Shown: piece by piece, positions 41,839-52,059 of the stretch
Numbering within the stretch: the first letter of the stretch is position 1
Layout of the letters: every line of letters starts with the position of its first letter
Assembly: GCA_938074045.1 (NCBI GenBank)
Contig: CALJGI010000030.1
Span: forward strand, 1-64,000
Direction: 5' to 3'
Origin: an uncultured Halieaceae bacterium
GTDB lineage: Bacteria; Pseudomonadota; Gammaproteobacteria; Pseudomonadales; Halieaceae
DNA length: 64,000 bases
Made by a program: the position numbers and the translations under genes
Notes under the pieces: model-generated
Database searches by the model: none
The model's input: the letters and a program-made list of their open reading frames with translations, nothing else
What the model was told of the DNA's origin: nothing

Positions 41839-44800
41839 TCAGACTGACTCCTGTAGAGTGAACAGCTGCGTATTGCCCCCTTTGGCCACAATGTTATCGG
41901 TTCGGGTTTTCTCCGTGGCGAATCGCAACAAATAGTTCGGGCCACCGGCCTTTGGTCCAGTGCCTGACAGTCCCTGCCCGCCAAAGGGGTTCACCCCAAC
42001 CACCGCACCCACCATATCGCGATTGATATAGGTGTTGCCGACGCGCGTGCCGTTAAACACATCGCTAGCAAAGCCATCAATGCGGCTGTGCACACCCAGC
42101 GTCAGACCAAACCCCGAGGCATTGATATCTTCAAGCACACTGGAAAATTCACTGACCTTATAGCGGATGATATGCAAAACAGGGCCGAACACTTCCTGCT
42201 CCAGCTGGGACAGGTGCTGTATCTCATACACCTGTGGCGCAACAAAATGTCCCTGTCGATGGGTTTCACCTAACTCGCAGGCGGCGAGCCGTACACCCTC
42301 CTCCAACATCCGCACCTCATGACGTTCCAGCATCTGCCGGGCGGTGAGATCAATGACGGGGCCGACGTCTGTACTGAGCGCCGCCGGTGCGCCCACATTC
42401 AGTTCCTGCATGGCTCCACGCAGCATATCTATGACACCGTCAGCGATTTCCTCCTGCAGATAAAGCACACGCAGAGCGCTGCAGCGTTGACCAGCGCTTT
42501 GAAATGCTGAGGTAATAACATCATCGACAACTTGCTCGGGTAGTGCTGTTCCGTCAACCAGCATCACGTTCAGGCCACCGGTTTCCGCTATCAGGGGGAC
42601 GATTTCGCCCTCTCTTTGCGCCAGTTGCAGATTGATGGAGCGAGCTGTCTGGGTACTCCCAGTAAAGGCCACGCCGGCTATCCTGCTATCCCCGACCAGA
42701 GCGCTACCCACGGTTACACCGTCCCCGGTAAGCAGGTGAAGAACATCGCCGGGAACCCCGGACTGCAAAAGCAGTGTCACGGCCCGAGCTGCAATCAGCG
42801 GGGTTTGCTGAGCGGGCTTGGCGATAACGGCATTACCCGCCACCAGTGCTGCGCTTACCTGACCGATAAAAATGGCCAGTGGGAAGTTCCAGGGACTGAT
42901 ACACAGGAAGACACCGCGACCATGGAGCGAGAGTTCATTGAGTTCCCCGGTTGGGCCGGGCAGGACCGTGGGTTCCCCAAACCGGGCACGACCCTGCTGC
43001 GCGTAGTAACGGCAGAAATCCACCGCTTCTCGCACCTCTGACACGGCATCATCGATGGTGCGACCAGCCTCGGCAACGATTAAACCGACCAGATCGTGGG
43101 TGTGTAGCTCCAACAGTTCTGCCATACGGTCCAGGCAATCGGCCCGCACCTGGACACCCGCCGCTTCCCATCCCGACCGTGCCTTCGCAGCACGGGTCAG
43201 CGCCTCATCGATGTGAGCAGCGCTGGCCTCAACCACTTCACCCACTACATGCTCGCGAGAAGCCGGACTGTGTACGGACTTTGCGCTCCCGCTCTGTAAT
43301 TCCCCACCGACAATGGGTGCCGCGGTATGGTGCTGCTCAGCTGCGCTGGCGACGCTTTGCAGCAGCGGCTTTATCGACACAGGATCAGCGAGGTCAACGC
43401 CAGTTGCGTTAAGCCAGGGTAGTTGCTCGTGCTGATAAAGGGCTCTTGGAACCGGGATTCCGGTGTGTCGAGCCACGCCGTGACTGCGAACTTCCTCTGT
43501 GGGATCCCGCATCAATGCCTCAGCGGGGGTACGGGCATCGAGAAAACGATTCACGAAAGAACTGTTGGCACCATTCTCCAACAGACGACGTACCAGATAC
43601 GGTAGCAGGTCCCGATGATTACCCACCGGCGCGTAAACACGAATCGCCGTGTCGGGGTGTTCAGCCAGAACCTGGTCATACAGCAGATGTCCCATACCGT
43701 GTAATCGTTGAAACTCGAACGGCGCACCGCTGCCGGCCAACTCCCTAACAGTGGCGACCGTGTGCGCGTTATGGGTCGCAAATTGAGGGAAAATCGCCGC
43801 CGGGCTGGCCAACAAAATCTGAGCGCAAACCTGGTAAGACAAATCTGAGTGGCACTTGCGGGTAAAGACCGTGTAATCCGCCAGCCCCTGCTGCTGGGCG
43901 TGCTTTATTTCCCCATCCCAGTAGGCGCCTTTGACGAGCCGCACCATAAATCGCCGGCCACAATCCTGGGCCAGCGCCGCCAGCCAGTCCGCCACCCGGA
44001 CGGCGCGCTTTTGATACGCCTGCAACACAAATCCCAGCCCGTCCCATTCGTCGAGTTCAACGTCGCGCGACAGCGCTTCAAAAATATCCAGCGACAATTC
44101 CAGTCGATCAGCCTCTTCGGCGTCGATCGTGAACCCAATGCCTCCTGCCCGCGCCAGCAGCGCCAGTTGTTTTACCCGGGGATACAATTCGTTCATCACG
44201 CGGCGCTTCTGCCGGTACTCATAGCGGGGATGCAGCGCTGACAGCTTCACTGAAATGCCATCAGATTCAACAACCTTATCGCGCATTCCCGCTGCACAAA
44301 TGGCCCGAATGGCGCTGGCATAGGCATCAAAATAGGCCTGCGCATCACGTTCTGTACGAGCACCCTCCCCCAACATATCAAAAGAGAATCGGGTGCCCGG
44401 GGGATTGTCCGCCGTGCCCTTGCGCATCGCCTCGTCGATGGTACGGCCCAGCACATACTGACCACCCATGATACGCATGGCCTGCAGCACAGCGCGACGC
44501 ACTACGGGTTCACCCAGAGAACTGACCAGCCGTTTCATCCATGACGCGGTATCGCCGGTTACCTCAGACTCCAGGTGCACCACCTTACCGGTCAACATCA
44601 GCCCCCACACCGATGCATTGACGAAGCGTGATTCAGAATGACCTTTGTGTGAAACCCAATCGCCGGACAGAATTTTTTCCGCAATCAGCCGATCAGCGGT
44701 TTCTTCATCCGGCACGCGCAGCAGGGACTCTGCCAGACACATCAGGGCGATTCCCTCTTTGTTGGACAGGCCAAATTCCTGCAGGAAGGCGTCCAGCGTG

Positions 44801-44979
44801 CCAGCCCTGTGTTTCAGTGCTCGACAGCTCTCGACCAGTGCCACGCCGTACAGACGTACCTGTTCTCGCCGGTCACTGTCTAGTTGTGACGCCTGCAGTA
44901 GCGCACCGACGACTTCCGGCTCATCCGCATGGGTGAGTTGGTGAATACGGGTTCTGAGTTCTGATAATGCGGCGGACAC
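41839..44979 (-). CDS. putA: Bifunctional proline dehydrogenase / L-glutamate gamma-semialdehyde dehydrogenase
   Basis: PutA oxidises proline to glutamate in two steps. The N-terminal half has the FAD-dependent proline dehydrogenase barrel (GDWVSHKGHSESRFVNASVWG, KLSALHPRYEYRQ, GFTIDAEEADRLELSLDIFE, RLVKGAYWDGEIKHAQQQGL, YAPVGNHRDLLPYLVRRLLE). The C-terminal half is an aldehyde dehydrogenase (ISPWNFPLAIFIGQV, catalytic Glu in LIAETGGLN, catalytic Cys in SAGQRCSALRVLYL). At 1046 residues it is a short PutA without the N-terminal ribbon-helix-helix DNA-binding domain, so it should not be its own repressor. It is followed after 98 bases by the Gfo/Idh-transporter unit. Confidence 0.95.
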   Translation of the reverse strand: MSAALSELRTRIHQLTHADEPEVVGALLQASQLDSDRREQVRLYGVALVESCRALKHRAGTLDAFLQEFGLSNKEGIALMCLAESLLRVPDEETADRLIAEKILSGDWVSHKGHSESRFVNASVWGLMLTGKVVHLESEVTGDTASWMKRLVSSLGEPVVRRAVLQAMRIMGGQYVLGRTIDEAMRKGTADNPPGTRFSFDMLGEGARTERDAQAYFDAYASAIRAICAAGMRDKVVESDGISVKLSALHPRYEYRQKRRVMNELYPRVKQLALLARAGGIGFTIDAEEADRLELSLDIFEALSRDVELDEWDGLGFVLQAYQKRAVRVADWLAALAQDCGRRFMVRLVKGAYWDGEIKHAQQQGLADYTVFTRKCHSDLSYQVCAQILLASPAAIFPQFATHNAHTVATVRELAGSGAPFEFQRLHGMGHLLYDQVLAEHPDTAIRVYAPVGNHRDLLPYLVRRLLENGANSSFVNRFLDARTPAEALMRDPTEEVRSHGVARHTGIPVPRALYQHEQLPWLNATGVDLADPVSIKPLLQSVASAAEQHHTAAPIVGGELQSGSAKSVHSPASREHVVGEVVEASAAHIDEALTRAAKARSGWEAAGVQVRADCLDRMAELLELHTHDLVGLIVAEAGRTIDDAVSEVREAVDFCRYYAQQGRARFGEPTVLPGPTGELNELSLHGRGVFLCISPWNFPLAIFIGQVSAALVAGNAVIAKPAQQTPLIAARAVTLLLQSGVPGDVLHLLTGDGVTVGSALVGDSRIAGVAFTGSTQTARSINLQLAQREGEIVPLIAETGGLNVMLVDGTALPEQVVDDVITSAFQSAGQRCSALRVLYLQEEIADGVIDMLRGAMQELNVGAPAALSTDVGPVIDLTARQMLERHEVRMLEEGVRLAACELGETHRQGHFVAPQVYEIQHLSQLEQEVFGPVLHIIRYKVSEFSSVLEDINASGFGLTLGVHSRIDGFASDVFNGTRVGNTYINRDMVGAVVGVNPFGGQGLSGTGPKAGGPNYLLRFATEKTRTDNIVAKGGNTQLFTLQESV

Positions 44980-45068
44980 GGCAGATTCTCCATGAATTTA
45001 CGCAACACTACAGCAATCATGGAATACACAAAAGAGGCGTCGACACCCCTACGCACCGCCTGAAAGGG

Positions 45069-46238
45069 CTAGGCTGTAGCCTGCTCACCGGGCAGAAGAT
45101 ACAGGGCTATTTGTTGAGCTGGCTCACCGGATAGCAGGCCTTCGGCAACCAGTTCCTGTCGCGTTGCCAGAAACGCATTTGTGCCCATATCATCCAGCGC
45201 GGCAAACGGCCCCTGTGGCACCGAAAAAGACACCCTCCAGGCGCGGTCGATTTCCGCCGTCTCGGCAACACCATTACTGGCAATTATTATGGCGCTGCTG
45301 ATCAACGCGACCAGCAGGGCCGACTCCAGAAAAGGATTGGTTTCGGACTGATGCACTTCTGCATCGGTCACGTAGCCGGGTTCCGGATAGCTGTAAAAGC
45401 CTTTCCCACTTTTGACCCCCAGGGTTCCACTATCAATATACGGGTCGAGAAGTTCGATAACTTTCTGCTGCAATTCCTCGCGGCCGGGGTTCGGTTTCTG
45501 CCAGCTGTCATGGATGACGTTGATGCCGAACAAATCCATCAAACCAAAAGGTCCACAGGCCGCCCGCTGCGCCCGCATCCAGGCCCTATCAACCTCTTCG
45601 AAGGTGGCACGCTCCTCGATCACGAGAGCCAAACCCATAGCCAGCAGTGGCCCGATCAGGGCATTCAACACATAACCCGGATTCTCTTTTTTCAGTACCA
45701 TCGGCACACCATTGATACTGTTGACGTAGCGCTCCAGCGTTTCTACCGCCGCGGGATCGGTTCGTGGTGCAGGGACTATATCGATGAGTGTAGAACCCAG
45801 ATGTGAATGCAATGCAGCGAACCGTTCACCATGAGTGAAAACGTCTTCGATATCTGACACCAGCAAACTGGAGGTATTGGTGGTGATCAAGGTGCGTGCC
45901 GGGCAAAGCTCATCCAGGGAGCGATGCACCTGGCGTTTAATTTCCAGACGCTCGGACACAGACTCGCTGACCAGATCAGCCTCCGCCACCGCCGACGCCA
46001 GATCAGGGTTTACGGTTACCCGTGCAATCGCGGCCGGCATATCCTCCGCGGCGTACATGCCCTGATGCACCAGAAACCCCGCCATACCTTGCAATGTGGC
46101 TGGCACAGCATCCAGCACACGGGCATCTACGTCGTAGAGCACAGCCTTGTAACCCGCCACGGTCGCCATCAATGCGTTAAAGCAACCCATGGTTCCGGCA
46201 CCCACAAAACAAACAGTGTCAATCTCTGCAATTTTCAT
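45069..46238 (-). CDS. 3-hydroxyacyl-CoA dehydrogenase-family protein
   Basis: The NAD motif VCFVGAGTMGCFNALMA, ADLVSESVSERLEIKRQVH and LITTNTSSLLVSDI are those of 3-hydroxyacyl-CoA dehydrogenases. The catalytic His region reads AALHSHLGSTLIDIVPAPRTD instead of the common HFFNP. Two C-terminal helical domains follow (NPGYVLNALIGPLLAMGLAL, AWRVSFSVPQGPFAALDDMG). ATG at 46238 is taken because the upstream frame overlaps the decarboxylase-like gene. It follows that gene by 8 bases and is last in the TauD-decarboxylase-dehydrogenase series. Lambda-crystallin/carnitine dehydrogenase-type specificity cannot be excluded. Confidence 0.85.
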   Translation of the reverse strand: MKIAEIDTVCFVGAGTMGCFNALMATVAGYKAVLYDVDARVLDAVPATLQGMAGFLVHQGMYAAEDMPAAIARVTVNPDLASAVAEADLVSESVSERLEIKRQVHRSLDELCPARTLITTNTSSLLVSDIEDVFTHGERFAALHSHLGSTLIDIVPAPRTDPAAVETLERYVNSINGVPMVLKKENPGYVLNALIGPLLAMGLALVIEERATFEEVDRAWMRAQRAACGPFGLMDLFGINVIHDSWQKPNPGREELQQKVIELLDPYIDSGTLGVKSGKGFYSYPEPGYVTDAEVHQSETNPFLESALLVALISSAIIIASNGVAETAEIDRAWRVSFSVPQGPFAALDDMGTNAFLATRQELVAEGLLSGEPAQQIALYLLPGEQATA

Positions 46239-46246
46239 CGTCACAT

Positions 46247-47059
46247 TCAGCCCAGCGTCCGGGTCCACCGTTCCGGCAAGGTCAGGTTCGCGCTACCACG
46301 TGTCACGAGTGCTGGCAGGTATGACACAACAGGCAATGCCTGCAGCGCATTCACGATATGGTATTGGGTAGGGTTTTGTTCCCAGGTCAGGCTGGCCCAC
46401 TCCAGCTCACCGTCCGCTATCCAGGCCTCGGTGATGTTATTGCGCGAGGGGAAAGTCACCATCTCATTCAAGGCAGGCTCACCAAAGCCTCCGATCGCCG
46501 GCATAAACCGCCAGGTCATAGGGTGGTCACTACTCTCATTGGCCTGCTGCGCAGCCGCTATATCGTCATCGGTTACCTGGGTGAGGTTGCTCAGTGACAT
46601 ATCAATAATTTTGTGACCGAAGTGACTCGCATTACATCGCCAGACGTCTGAGTTGATGTTGTGATCGGGTATGTCGGCATAGATTTTTGGAATGCCCTGG
46701 GCCTCCCGACCGACTAAAATTGGATCGGTCAGGTTTTCCCAAATAACCAGTGAGTAGGTGCCGGTCAGCTGCTCCTTTTCGCCCTGATATACCACCGACG
46801 CATTCACGCCAATCATGTTGTAACCATAGCCTGCCAGCCAATCCACCTGCTTGTTACAGGCGTAGTAGACCGTAATCACCGCTTCCTCGCCCACTGCAAA
46901 AGGTGCGGGTAGATGCGCTGCCAGCTTCTCCCGATCGGTGATATAAGAAATAGCCATGACTGTGACATCGCGATACACGCCACTGGATTTTTCCCCGATG
47001 TAGGTCGGTCCGAAATGAGCCGGCATGAAGTATCGCTGATTGGGTTCGAGGGTAAACAT
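46247..47059 (-). CDS. Acetoacetate decarboxylase-family protein
   Basis: The ADC fold (PF06314) is shown by VTVMAISYITDREKLAAHLPAPF, YGYNMIGVNASVVYQGEKEQ, and VGREAQGIPKIYADI, in which the Lys of IPK takes the place of the Schiff-base Lys of acetoacetate decarboxylase. The 270-residue length fits. Many family members are hydratases or aldolases rather than decarboxylases. It lies between a TauD-type oxygenase and the hydroxyacyl-CoA dehydrogenase and probably processes an intermediate they share. Confidence 0.85.
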   Translation of the reverse strand: MFTLEPNQRYFMPAHFGPTYIGEKSSGVYRDVTVMAISYITDREKLAAHLPAPFAVGEEAVITVYYACNKQVDWLAGYGYNMIGVNASVVYQGEKEQLTGTYSLVIWENLTDPILVGREAQGIPKIYADIPDHNINSDVWRCNASHFGHKIIDMSLSNLTQVTDDDIAAAQQANESSDHPMTWRFMPAIGGFGEPALNEMVTFPSRNNITEAWIADGELEWASLTWEQNPTQYHIVNALQALPVVSYLPALVTRGSANLTLPERWTRTLG

Positions 47060-47098
47060 AGTCTTCCTAAAAATGAATGGTTGGCAAAGAATGCGAAT

Positions 47099-47998
47099 TC
47101 AGTCTGGCAACAGACCTTTGGCCCGAAGATGATTCTGCAGTTGCCAATCATGGCGAGTTGAAGCAGTAAAATGACCCGCCTGTTCCGGCCAGGATCTCCA
47201 TGGCAGTGGTTTCGTGGGGCGAACCTCATCACCCATCACGGTAACCCGCTGGATCAGTCTCTCCCCGACAAAGTCATTGAGCACAAAATGCTGAGTTGCT
47301 CGATTGTCCCACATGGCGATGGTGCCCGGCGTCCAGTGATAGCGAACCGTGAAGCGCGGATTCGTTACCCAGCGAGTCAGCATCGGCAGGAGCACCTCAC
47401 TCTCTGTTGCCGTCATTTCCACAATACGACGCGTAAAATGCTCATTCACATAAAGCGTTTTACGGCCCGTCTCAGGGTGCAAGCGTACCACCGGATGAAT
47501 GGCCATTTTTTCCGGCTGCCCATGGGCTTGAGCGTCGTGCAGCGCGCTCAACTCCTCACAGATTGCTCGCATGGGTTCGGAGAGCTCATCGTAGGCCGCG
47601 GCGAGATTTGACCACATGGTGTCGCCGCCGTTTTCCGGGCAGGTCACCATATGCAGAATAGACATAACGGCGGGATTATCCTGACAGGTCAGGTCCGTGT
47701 GCCACTCATCGGCAATGCCGCCGGCACTGGCCCGGAGTTCGAAAATTTCTGGTGGCAGTTCTGCGTTGCCACCCAAATGAGGGTGCCCCTCCAGGGGGCC
47801 AAATCGACCTCCGAATCTGACGTGCTCATCCGGCGTTGGTGTCTGATCGGGAAAAAACAAAACCATGTACTCGAGCAGAAGTTCCTTTATGTGAGCCAGC
47901 TCTGCATCGGAGACGTCACAAAGTCGTAAACCTCTGATCTCAGCACCCAGACTGCCACCCAGTTTTTTCAATTCCCATGTATTCGATATAGCTGACAT
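47099..47998 (-). CDS. TauD/TfdA-family Fe(II)/2-oxoglutarate dioxygenase
   Basis: This member is closer to classical TauD/TfdA than the one at 12407. The N-terminus is LGAEIRGLRLCDVSDAELAHIKELLLEYMVLFFPDQ, with His and Asp ligands in IADEWHTDLTCQDNP, distal His in AMWDNRATQHFVLND and Arg in GERLIQRVTVMGDE for 2-oxoglutarate. Length 299 aa. Sulfonates (taurine) or aryloxy acids are known family substrates. It is in a set with a TonB receptor and GPH-type symporter upstream and the decarboxylase-like gene downstream. Confidence 0.92.
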   Translation of the reverse strand: MSAISNTWELKKLGGSLGAEIRGLRLCDVSDAELAHIKELLLEYMVLFFPDQTPTPDEHVRFGGRFGPLEGHPHLGGNAELPPEIFELRASAGGIADEWHTDLTCQDNPAVMSILHMVTCPENGGDTMWSNLAAAYDELSEPMRAICEELSALHDAQAHGQPEKMAIHPVVRLHPETGRKTLYVNEHFTRRIVEMTATESEVLLPMLTRWVTNPRFTVRYHWTPGTIAMWDNRATQHFVLNDFVGERLIQRVTVMGDEVRPTKPLPWRSWPEQAGHFTASTRHDWQLQNHLRAKGLLPD

Positions 47999-48016
47999 CG
48001 TTATTCCTCCCCTCCG

Positions 48017-49423
48017 TTATCGAAGCGCCAATTGTTCTCTAACCCGCGCGTGGTCAGCGCGGCCAAGCCGCAGGCGGATGTAGAACGCAAAGGCAATAAG
48101 AGCAAGGCCACCGGTCATGGCCAAAGTAAACCAGCCCAGCGTTTGCAACACATTCAATTCAATCGTGCCCGGTAAAGCCCCCGGCATCAAACCGGCTATA
48201 TCAATAACGATACCCGCCAAAAACGCCCCGGCTCCGGTCGTCGCTTTTTGGACAAAAGCGCCTGCCGCAAAGACGACGCCCTCCTGGCGCTTGCCCGATG
48301 CCACCTCGTGTTCGTCGAGAATATCGGCCGCCAGGGAGGCGCCAATAACCTGCATGCTGACAATACAAAACACGCCAATTCCCGTATTTACCAACAGCAT
48401 CACATAAATGGCGGCGTGACCGTTTTCCGGGAAGAAACCAAGCAGGCGACCGCCGATAAACCAGAAAGCATTGATCGCCAGCGCAAAGCTCGCCGCCGCC
48501 AACAAATGCGGCTTGTCAAAACGTTGACCCAGTTTATTCAGCACCAGAAAGGCCGTCAGCGTCGCGGCAGCGGTAGGAACAACCATGCCCGCCAGTTGCT
48601 CCGCGCTGAATTCCCAGAAATAGGTACCAAGATACAAAGCCAGTGTGGAGTAAACTCCAGCGCTCAGCCCGAAGGCCAGATTGGCACCCGTCGCCACACG
48701 GAAATTTCGGTTCTGGAACGCCGACAACAAATCGCGCAGTGGATCCTTCCAGGAAAAACGCTCGGTGCCACTGACTTTTGGCAGACGCGGGATGACACCC
48801 CATGTACCGACGACACAGACCAGCGCAGTGACACCGGCAATCAGCGCCGACAACAGGCCATAGCCCTGATAATTTTCCGCCACCAGCCGACCGTCAACAC
48901 CGTCTTCGGCGGCGAAAAAGAAGACAAAGCCGATGGCTGGCAGGGCCATTCCCGCCAACCAGGCCATGGTCACCCGCGCCTTGGCAATAACAGTCCGTTC
49001 ATCGTAGTCAGTCGACAGTTCCGCGCCCATGGCTGAATAGGGCACAAAATAGATAGTGAGAAAAGTCCGCAGGAGCACGGAGATGCCTAGTAGCCAGAGA
49101 AACATGCCAGTTTCACCCATACCTGATGGCGGGTGAAACAGCAGCAAAAACAGCAATGCCGTGGGAACTCCGCCGGCCAGCAATAGCGGGTGACGTCGTC
49201 CCCAGCGAGAGCGAAAATTATCCGACCAACTGCCAATAATAGGATCCGAAATGGCGTCCCAGGATAAGGCAACAAACATCGCCAAACCCGCCAGCGTGCC
49301 GCTGACGCCATGAACCTGGGTGTAAAAGAAAACAACAAAATTGACGAAGGCGGCGTCCTTGACCGCGAAGGGCATATTGCCTACGGCGTAGGACCATTTC
49401 TCCGTGGCGGTCAAAGTGCTCAT
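48017..49423 (-). CDS. MFS/GPH-family sugar:cation symporter-like transporter
   Basis: Twelve hydrophobic segments and the GPH signature WDAISDPIIGSWSDNFRSRWGRRHPLLLAG after segment 2 place it in the glycoside-pentoside-hexuronide:cation symporter family. The N-terminus (LTATEKWSYAVGNMPFAVKDAAF) also fits. Relatives carry sugars, uronides and, in this group of bacteria, possibly other organic solutes. It probably takes the compound let in by the TonB receptor just upstream across the inner membrane. The TauD gene follows by 18 bases. Confidence 0.88.
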   Translation of the reverse strand: MSTLTATEKWSYAVGNMPFAVKDAAFVNFVVFFYTQVHGVSGTLAGLAMFVALSWDAISDPIIGSWSDNFRSRWGRRHPLLLAGGVPTALLFLLLFHPPSGMGETGMFLWLLGISVLLRTFLTIYFVPYSAMGAELSTDYDERTVIAKARVTMAWLAGMALPAIGFVFFFAAEDGVDGRLVAENYQGYGLLSALIAGVTALVCVVGTWGVIPRLPKVSGTERFSWKDPLRDLLSAFQNRNFRVATGANLAFGLSAGVYSTLALYLGTYFWEFSAEQLAGMVVPTAAATLTAFLVLNKLGQRFDKPHLLAAASFALAINAFWFIGGRLLGFFPENGHAAIYVMLLVNTGIGVFCIVSMQVIGASLAADILDEHEVASGKRQEGVVFAAGAFVQKATTGAGAFLAGIVIDIAGLMPGALPGTIELNVLQTLGWFTLAMTGGLALIAFAFYIRLRLGRADHARVREQLALR

Positions 49424-49505
49424 ATACTGTTGTGCTCGTTTTGCCGCCGAAGGTTACGATGCGGAGCGCCACAAGGAACGCTCCACACCTGCCAGGAAGT
49501 GCTTC

Positions 49506-51878
49506 CTAGAAGAACATTACCGCTTCAATACCATAAGTGCGAGGACTGATGGGGCGGCCAGATCGGCGTACACCATCGACCAGAGCGCTGATAGAATAGT
49601 CATTGGCATAGCTGAGTTCATCTGTCAGATTCTGACCGAACAGTGACACTTCATACTTTTGACTGCTTGGACGCCAGCTGATGCGGGCATTGATCTGGTC
49701 ATAGCTATCTACTGCCTCGGCGTCATTAAACACTGACATGTATTGTTCACCGATATAGCTGTAATTGGCTGTCATCACCAGATCTCCACCATCCAGCGGC
49801 TGCACATAATACGCGGCAAGATTGAACTTGTGATTCGGGGTACGGTTCAACTCGTTACCCTTTACATTCTTCACCTGGTTATCCTTGTTATCCTGCACAA
49901 AGAAGTCATCCTGGTACTCTGAATGGAGGTAGGAATAATTACCCAGCAGGGTCAACTTTTCCGTCGCCGCCCAGGTTGACTCTATTTCGAAACCGTATAC
50001 ATCCGTGCTGGACGCGTTGGCGAGCTTGGCGGTTACGATGCCGCTGTTGGCGTCGAGAATGCCGAGCTCTACCTGGATATCTTCGTAATCGTAGAGGAAA
50101 ATTGCCGCGCTCACGGAAAGCGTGTCAGCAATGCTGCCTTTGTAACCCAATTCAAATGCCGTCAGCTCTTCGTTATCGACCACCGATTCGTTCTGCGGAG
50201 TATCGACGATATCCTGCATCGCGCCCAGTCTGAAACCACCTGGCTTATACCCCGTTGAGATCGTGGCATACACCATGCTGTCATCGTCGAGTTCGTAGTT
50301 GGCATTCAGGCGCCAATTTACCGCATCCCAGGTCTCTTCGTGGTCTGCGCTAAGATCACTGAACAATATTCCAAAGCGGACAAAACAACCGGCGGGAATA
50401 GCGTAGGGGTCGCCGCCCGCGATCAGCGCAGGCCAATGCGTGCCCTCACCATCGCCGATACAACTATCCATCACAGAATCGTAATATATTTGCTGCTCTT
50501 CCGACGCAATTTTTTCGTCTTCGCTATAGCGCAACCCGGCCGACAGCGACAATCGATCGGTTACCCGCCAGTCAACCTGACTGTAAATAGCCGTGGATGT
50601 AGCCTCCAGCACGCCGACCTGATGATAGAAGATACCATCGGGATTCGGAGCGCCTGATGCGTTATCAATCAGAAAGGGGTTGTTCGGGTCGGTCAAGGTA
50701 TAGGGCTGAACATTCTCGTTTTTCAGGTAGAACAAACCCACAACCCAGTCGATGTCACCGTCTCCGCTGGAGATAAACTGAAGTTCATGCTGAGTATTGG
50801 TCTCCTCCTGCGCGATGATTTCCAGAAATGAAGCTGGGCCATTTACTCCTTCGAAGTCCTTGGCTGAATTCCAGGTGTAATCGGAATATCCGTTCAGCAT
50901 GCGAAAAGTAAAGTTGTCGAAATCAATAGTGAGTGTGGACTGATACGCCGCGTGGTCATCAATAGCTACCTCGCCCTGAAAATCTGAACTGATTTTGAAC
51001 GGGTCACTTGCACCAGGGCCGTTATCCAGCAGGGCGAAGGCCTCCGGGTTTATAACGATTTCACCGAGTCGCGAAGGCGCACCAGGTTCATTGCGATAGC
51101 CGTCCAGTTTGGCGCGCTCAAGAGTTTCATTTTCGAATTGGGCGCTGTAGTAGCGGAAATGCCAGTTGATGCTGTCGGTAAAGTTAACGTCCAGCTGGGC
51201 TTCAACCGTGTCGGCGTCTTCACCGATGGGATCCGGTCCTGACACATTTTCAAAAAAACTGTCCTGATCGAACTTGGTGTAGTGAATCAGATAACCTACG
51301 TTATCGGTAACAGGACCACTGGATGTCAGTTGCAGGCTGGTGATACCGTAATTGCCCGCCAGACCTCTGACGACGTGCTCGTATTCTTCGCCGGGCTTCT
51401 TGGCTACGACATTGATAGCACCACCCGTTGTATTCCTACCGTACAGGGTTCCCTGTGGCCCCCGCAGAATCTCGATTCGTTCGGTGCGGTCTACCGAGCC
51501 GCGCAGTACACCGGATTCATTGGTGTAAAAGCCATTGTCATAGACACCTACACCAGGCTCTGTACCGGCGCTTCCGGTCTCCCGGCCTATACCACGCAGA
51601 TAGACCTTGTTCCCCTCACCACCGCCAGCTGATTCCTGGTAGGACATGCTGGGCGTGAAATTGGCTATATCCTGTTGTGTGTTCAGACCCAGTTCTTTCA
51701 GCTGATCAGCGGTAATAGCGGTGATGGCGATGGGTGTGTCGCTCAACGTTGCCTCGCGCTTTTGCGCTGTCACGATAACCTCTTCGAGTAGCGACTGCGC
51801 CAGCACCGAACTGGCCTGAATACTGGCAATGGCAGTAAACAGTACGGTACGCGTTTGATTATTAAGAGAAAACTTCAT
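49506..51878 (-). CDS. TonB-dependent outer-membrane receptor
   Basis: A signal peptide (RTVLFTAIASIQASSVLAQ) is followed by the TonB-box-like LLEEVIVTAQKREATLSDTP, a plug domain (IAITAITADQL, KVYLRGIGRETGSAG, RIEILRGPQGTLYGRNTTGGAI) and a long barrel ending in the aromatic VMFF. The start at 51878 (MKFSLNNQ) is preferred over an upstream in-frame ATG because the signal peptide follows directly. A palindrome AGGAAG-TG-CTTCCT overlaps the stop (49494-49507). It is divergent from a TetR gene and heads the MFS-TauD-decarboxylase set, so its substrate is likely the one those genes catabolise. Confidence 0.93.
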   Translation of the reverse strand: MKFSLNNQTRTVLFTAIASIQASSVLAQSLLEEVIVTAQKREATLSDTPIAITAITADQLKELGLNTQQDIANFTPSMSYQESAGGGEGNKVYLRGIGRETGSAGTEPGVGVYDNGFYTNESGVLRGSVDRTERIEILRGPQGTLYGRNTTGGAINVVAKKPGEEYEHVVRGLAGNYGITSLQLTSSGPVTDNVGYLIHYTKFDQDSFFENVSGPDPIGEDADTVEAQLDVNFTDSINWHFRYYSAQFENETLERAKLDGYRNEPGAPSRLGEIVINPEAFALLDNGPGASDPFKISSDFQGEVAIDDHAAYQSTLTIDFDNFTFRMLNGYSDYTWNSAKDFEGVNGPASFLEIIAQEETNTQHELQFISSGDGDIDWVVGLFYLKNENVQPYTLTDPNNPFLIDNASGAPNPDGIFYHQVGVLEATSTAIYSQVDWRVTDRLSLSAGLRYSEDEKIASEEQQIYYDSVMDSCIGDGEGTHWPALIAGGDPYAIPAGCFVRFGILFSDLSADHEETWDAVNWRLNANYELDDDSMVYATISTGYKPGGFRLGAMQDIVDTPQNESVVDNEELTAFELGYKGSIADTLSVSAAIFLYDYEDIQVELGILDANSGIVTAKLANASSTDVYGFEIESTWAATEKLTLLGNYSYLHSEYQDDFFVQDNKDNQVKNVKGNELNRTPNHKFNLAAYYVQPLDGGDLVMTANYSYIGEQYMSVFNDAEAVDSYDQINARISWRPSSQKYEVSLFGQNLTDELSYANDYSISALVDGVRRSGRPISPRTYGIEAVMFF

Positions 51879-51962
51879 GGATTTAGCTCCCGGATAGCGG
51901 TAGACAAGCTGCAACCAGCCCAGCGTTTATTAAATTTAAACTTACATAGTGACAAGATTATG

Positions 51963-51977
51963 TGTACTATTCGTACA
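51963..51977. promoter_or_regulatory. 15-bp dyad between TonB receptor and tetR, putative operator
   Basis: TGTAC-TATTC-GTACA lies in the 180-base divergent region, about 85 bases from each start. It is the natural candidate for the TetR protein at 52060. It does not match the 19-bp dyad of the left region, so this cluster seems separately controlled. Confidence 0.5.
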
Positions 51978-52059
51978 TGTCAACAATTTTAATGAACAAG
52001 CATTGCGGTTGTAGCCCCTCGCTATACACTGGAAATCAAACAGGAAATCATCGAGAAAC

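Noticed and set aside
51950-51965. A sixth unit of the 19-bp dyad in front of the second TonB receptor
   Set aside because: TGACA and TGTG occur, but the spacing is one base short and the right arm fails; the TGTAC dyad next to it fits better.
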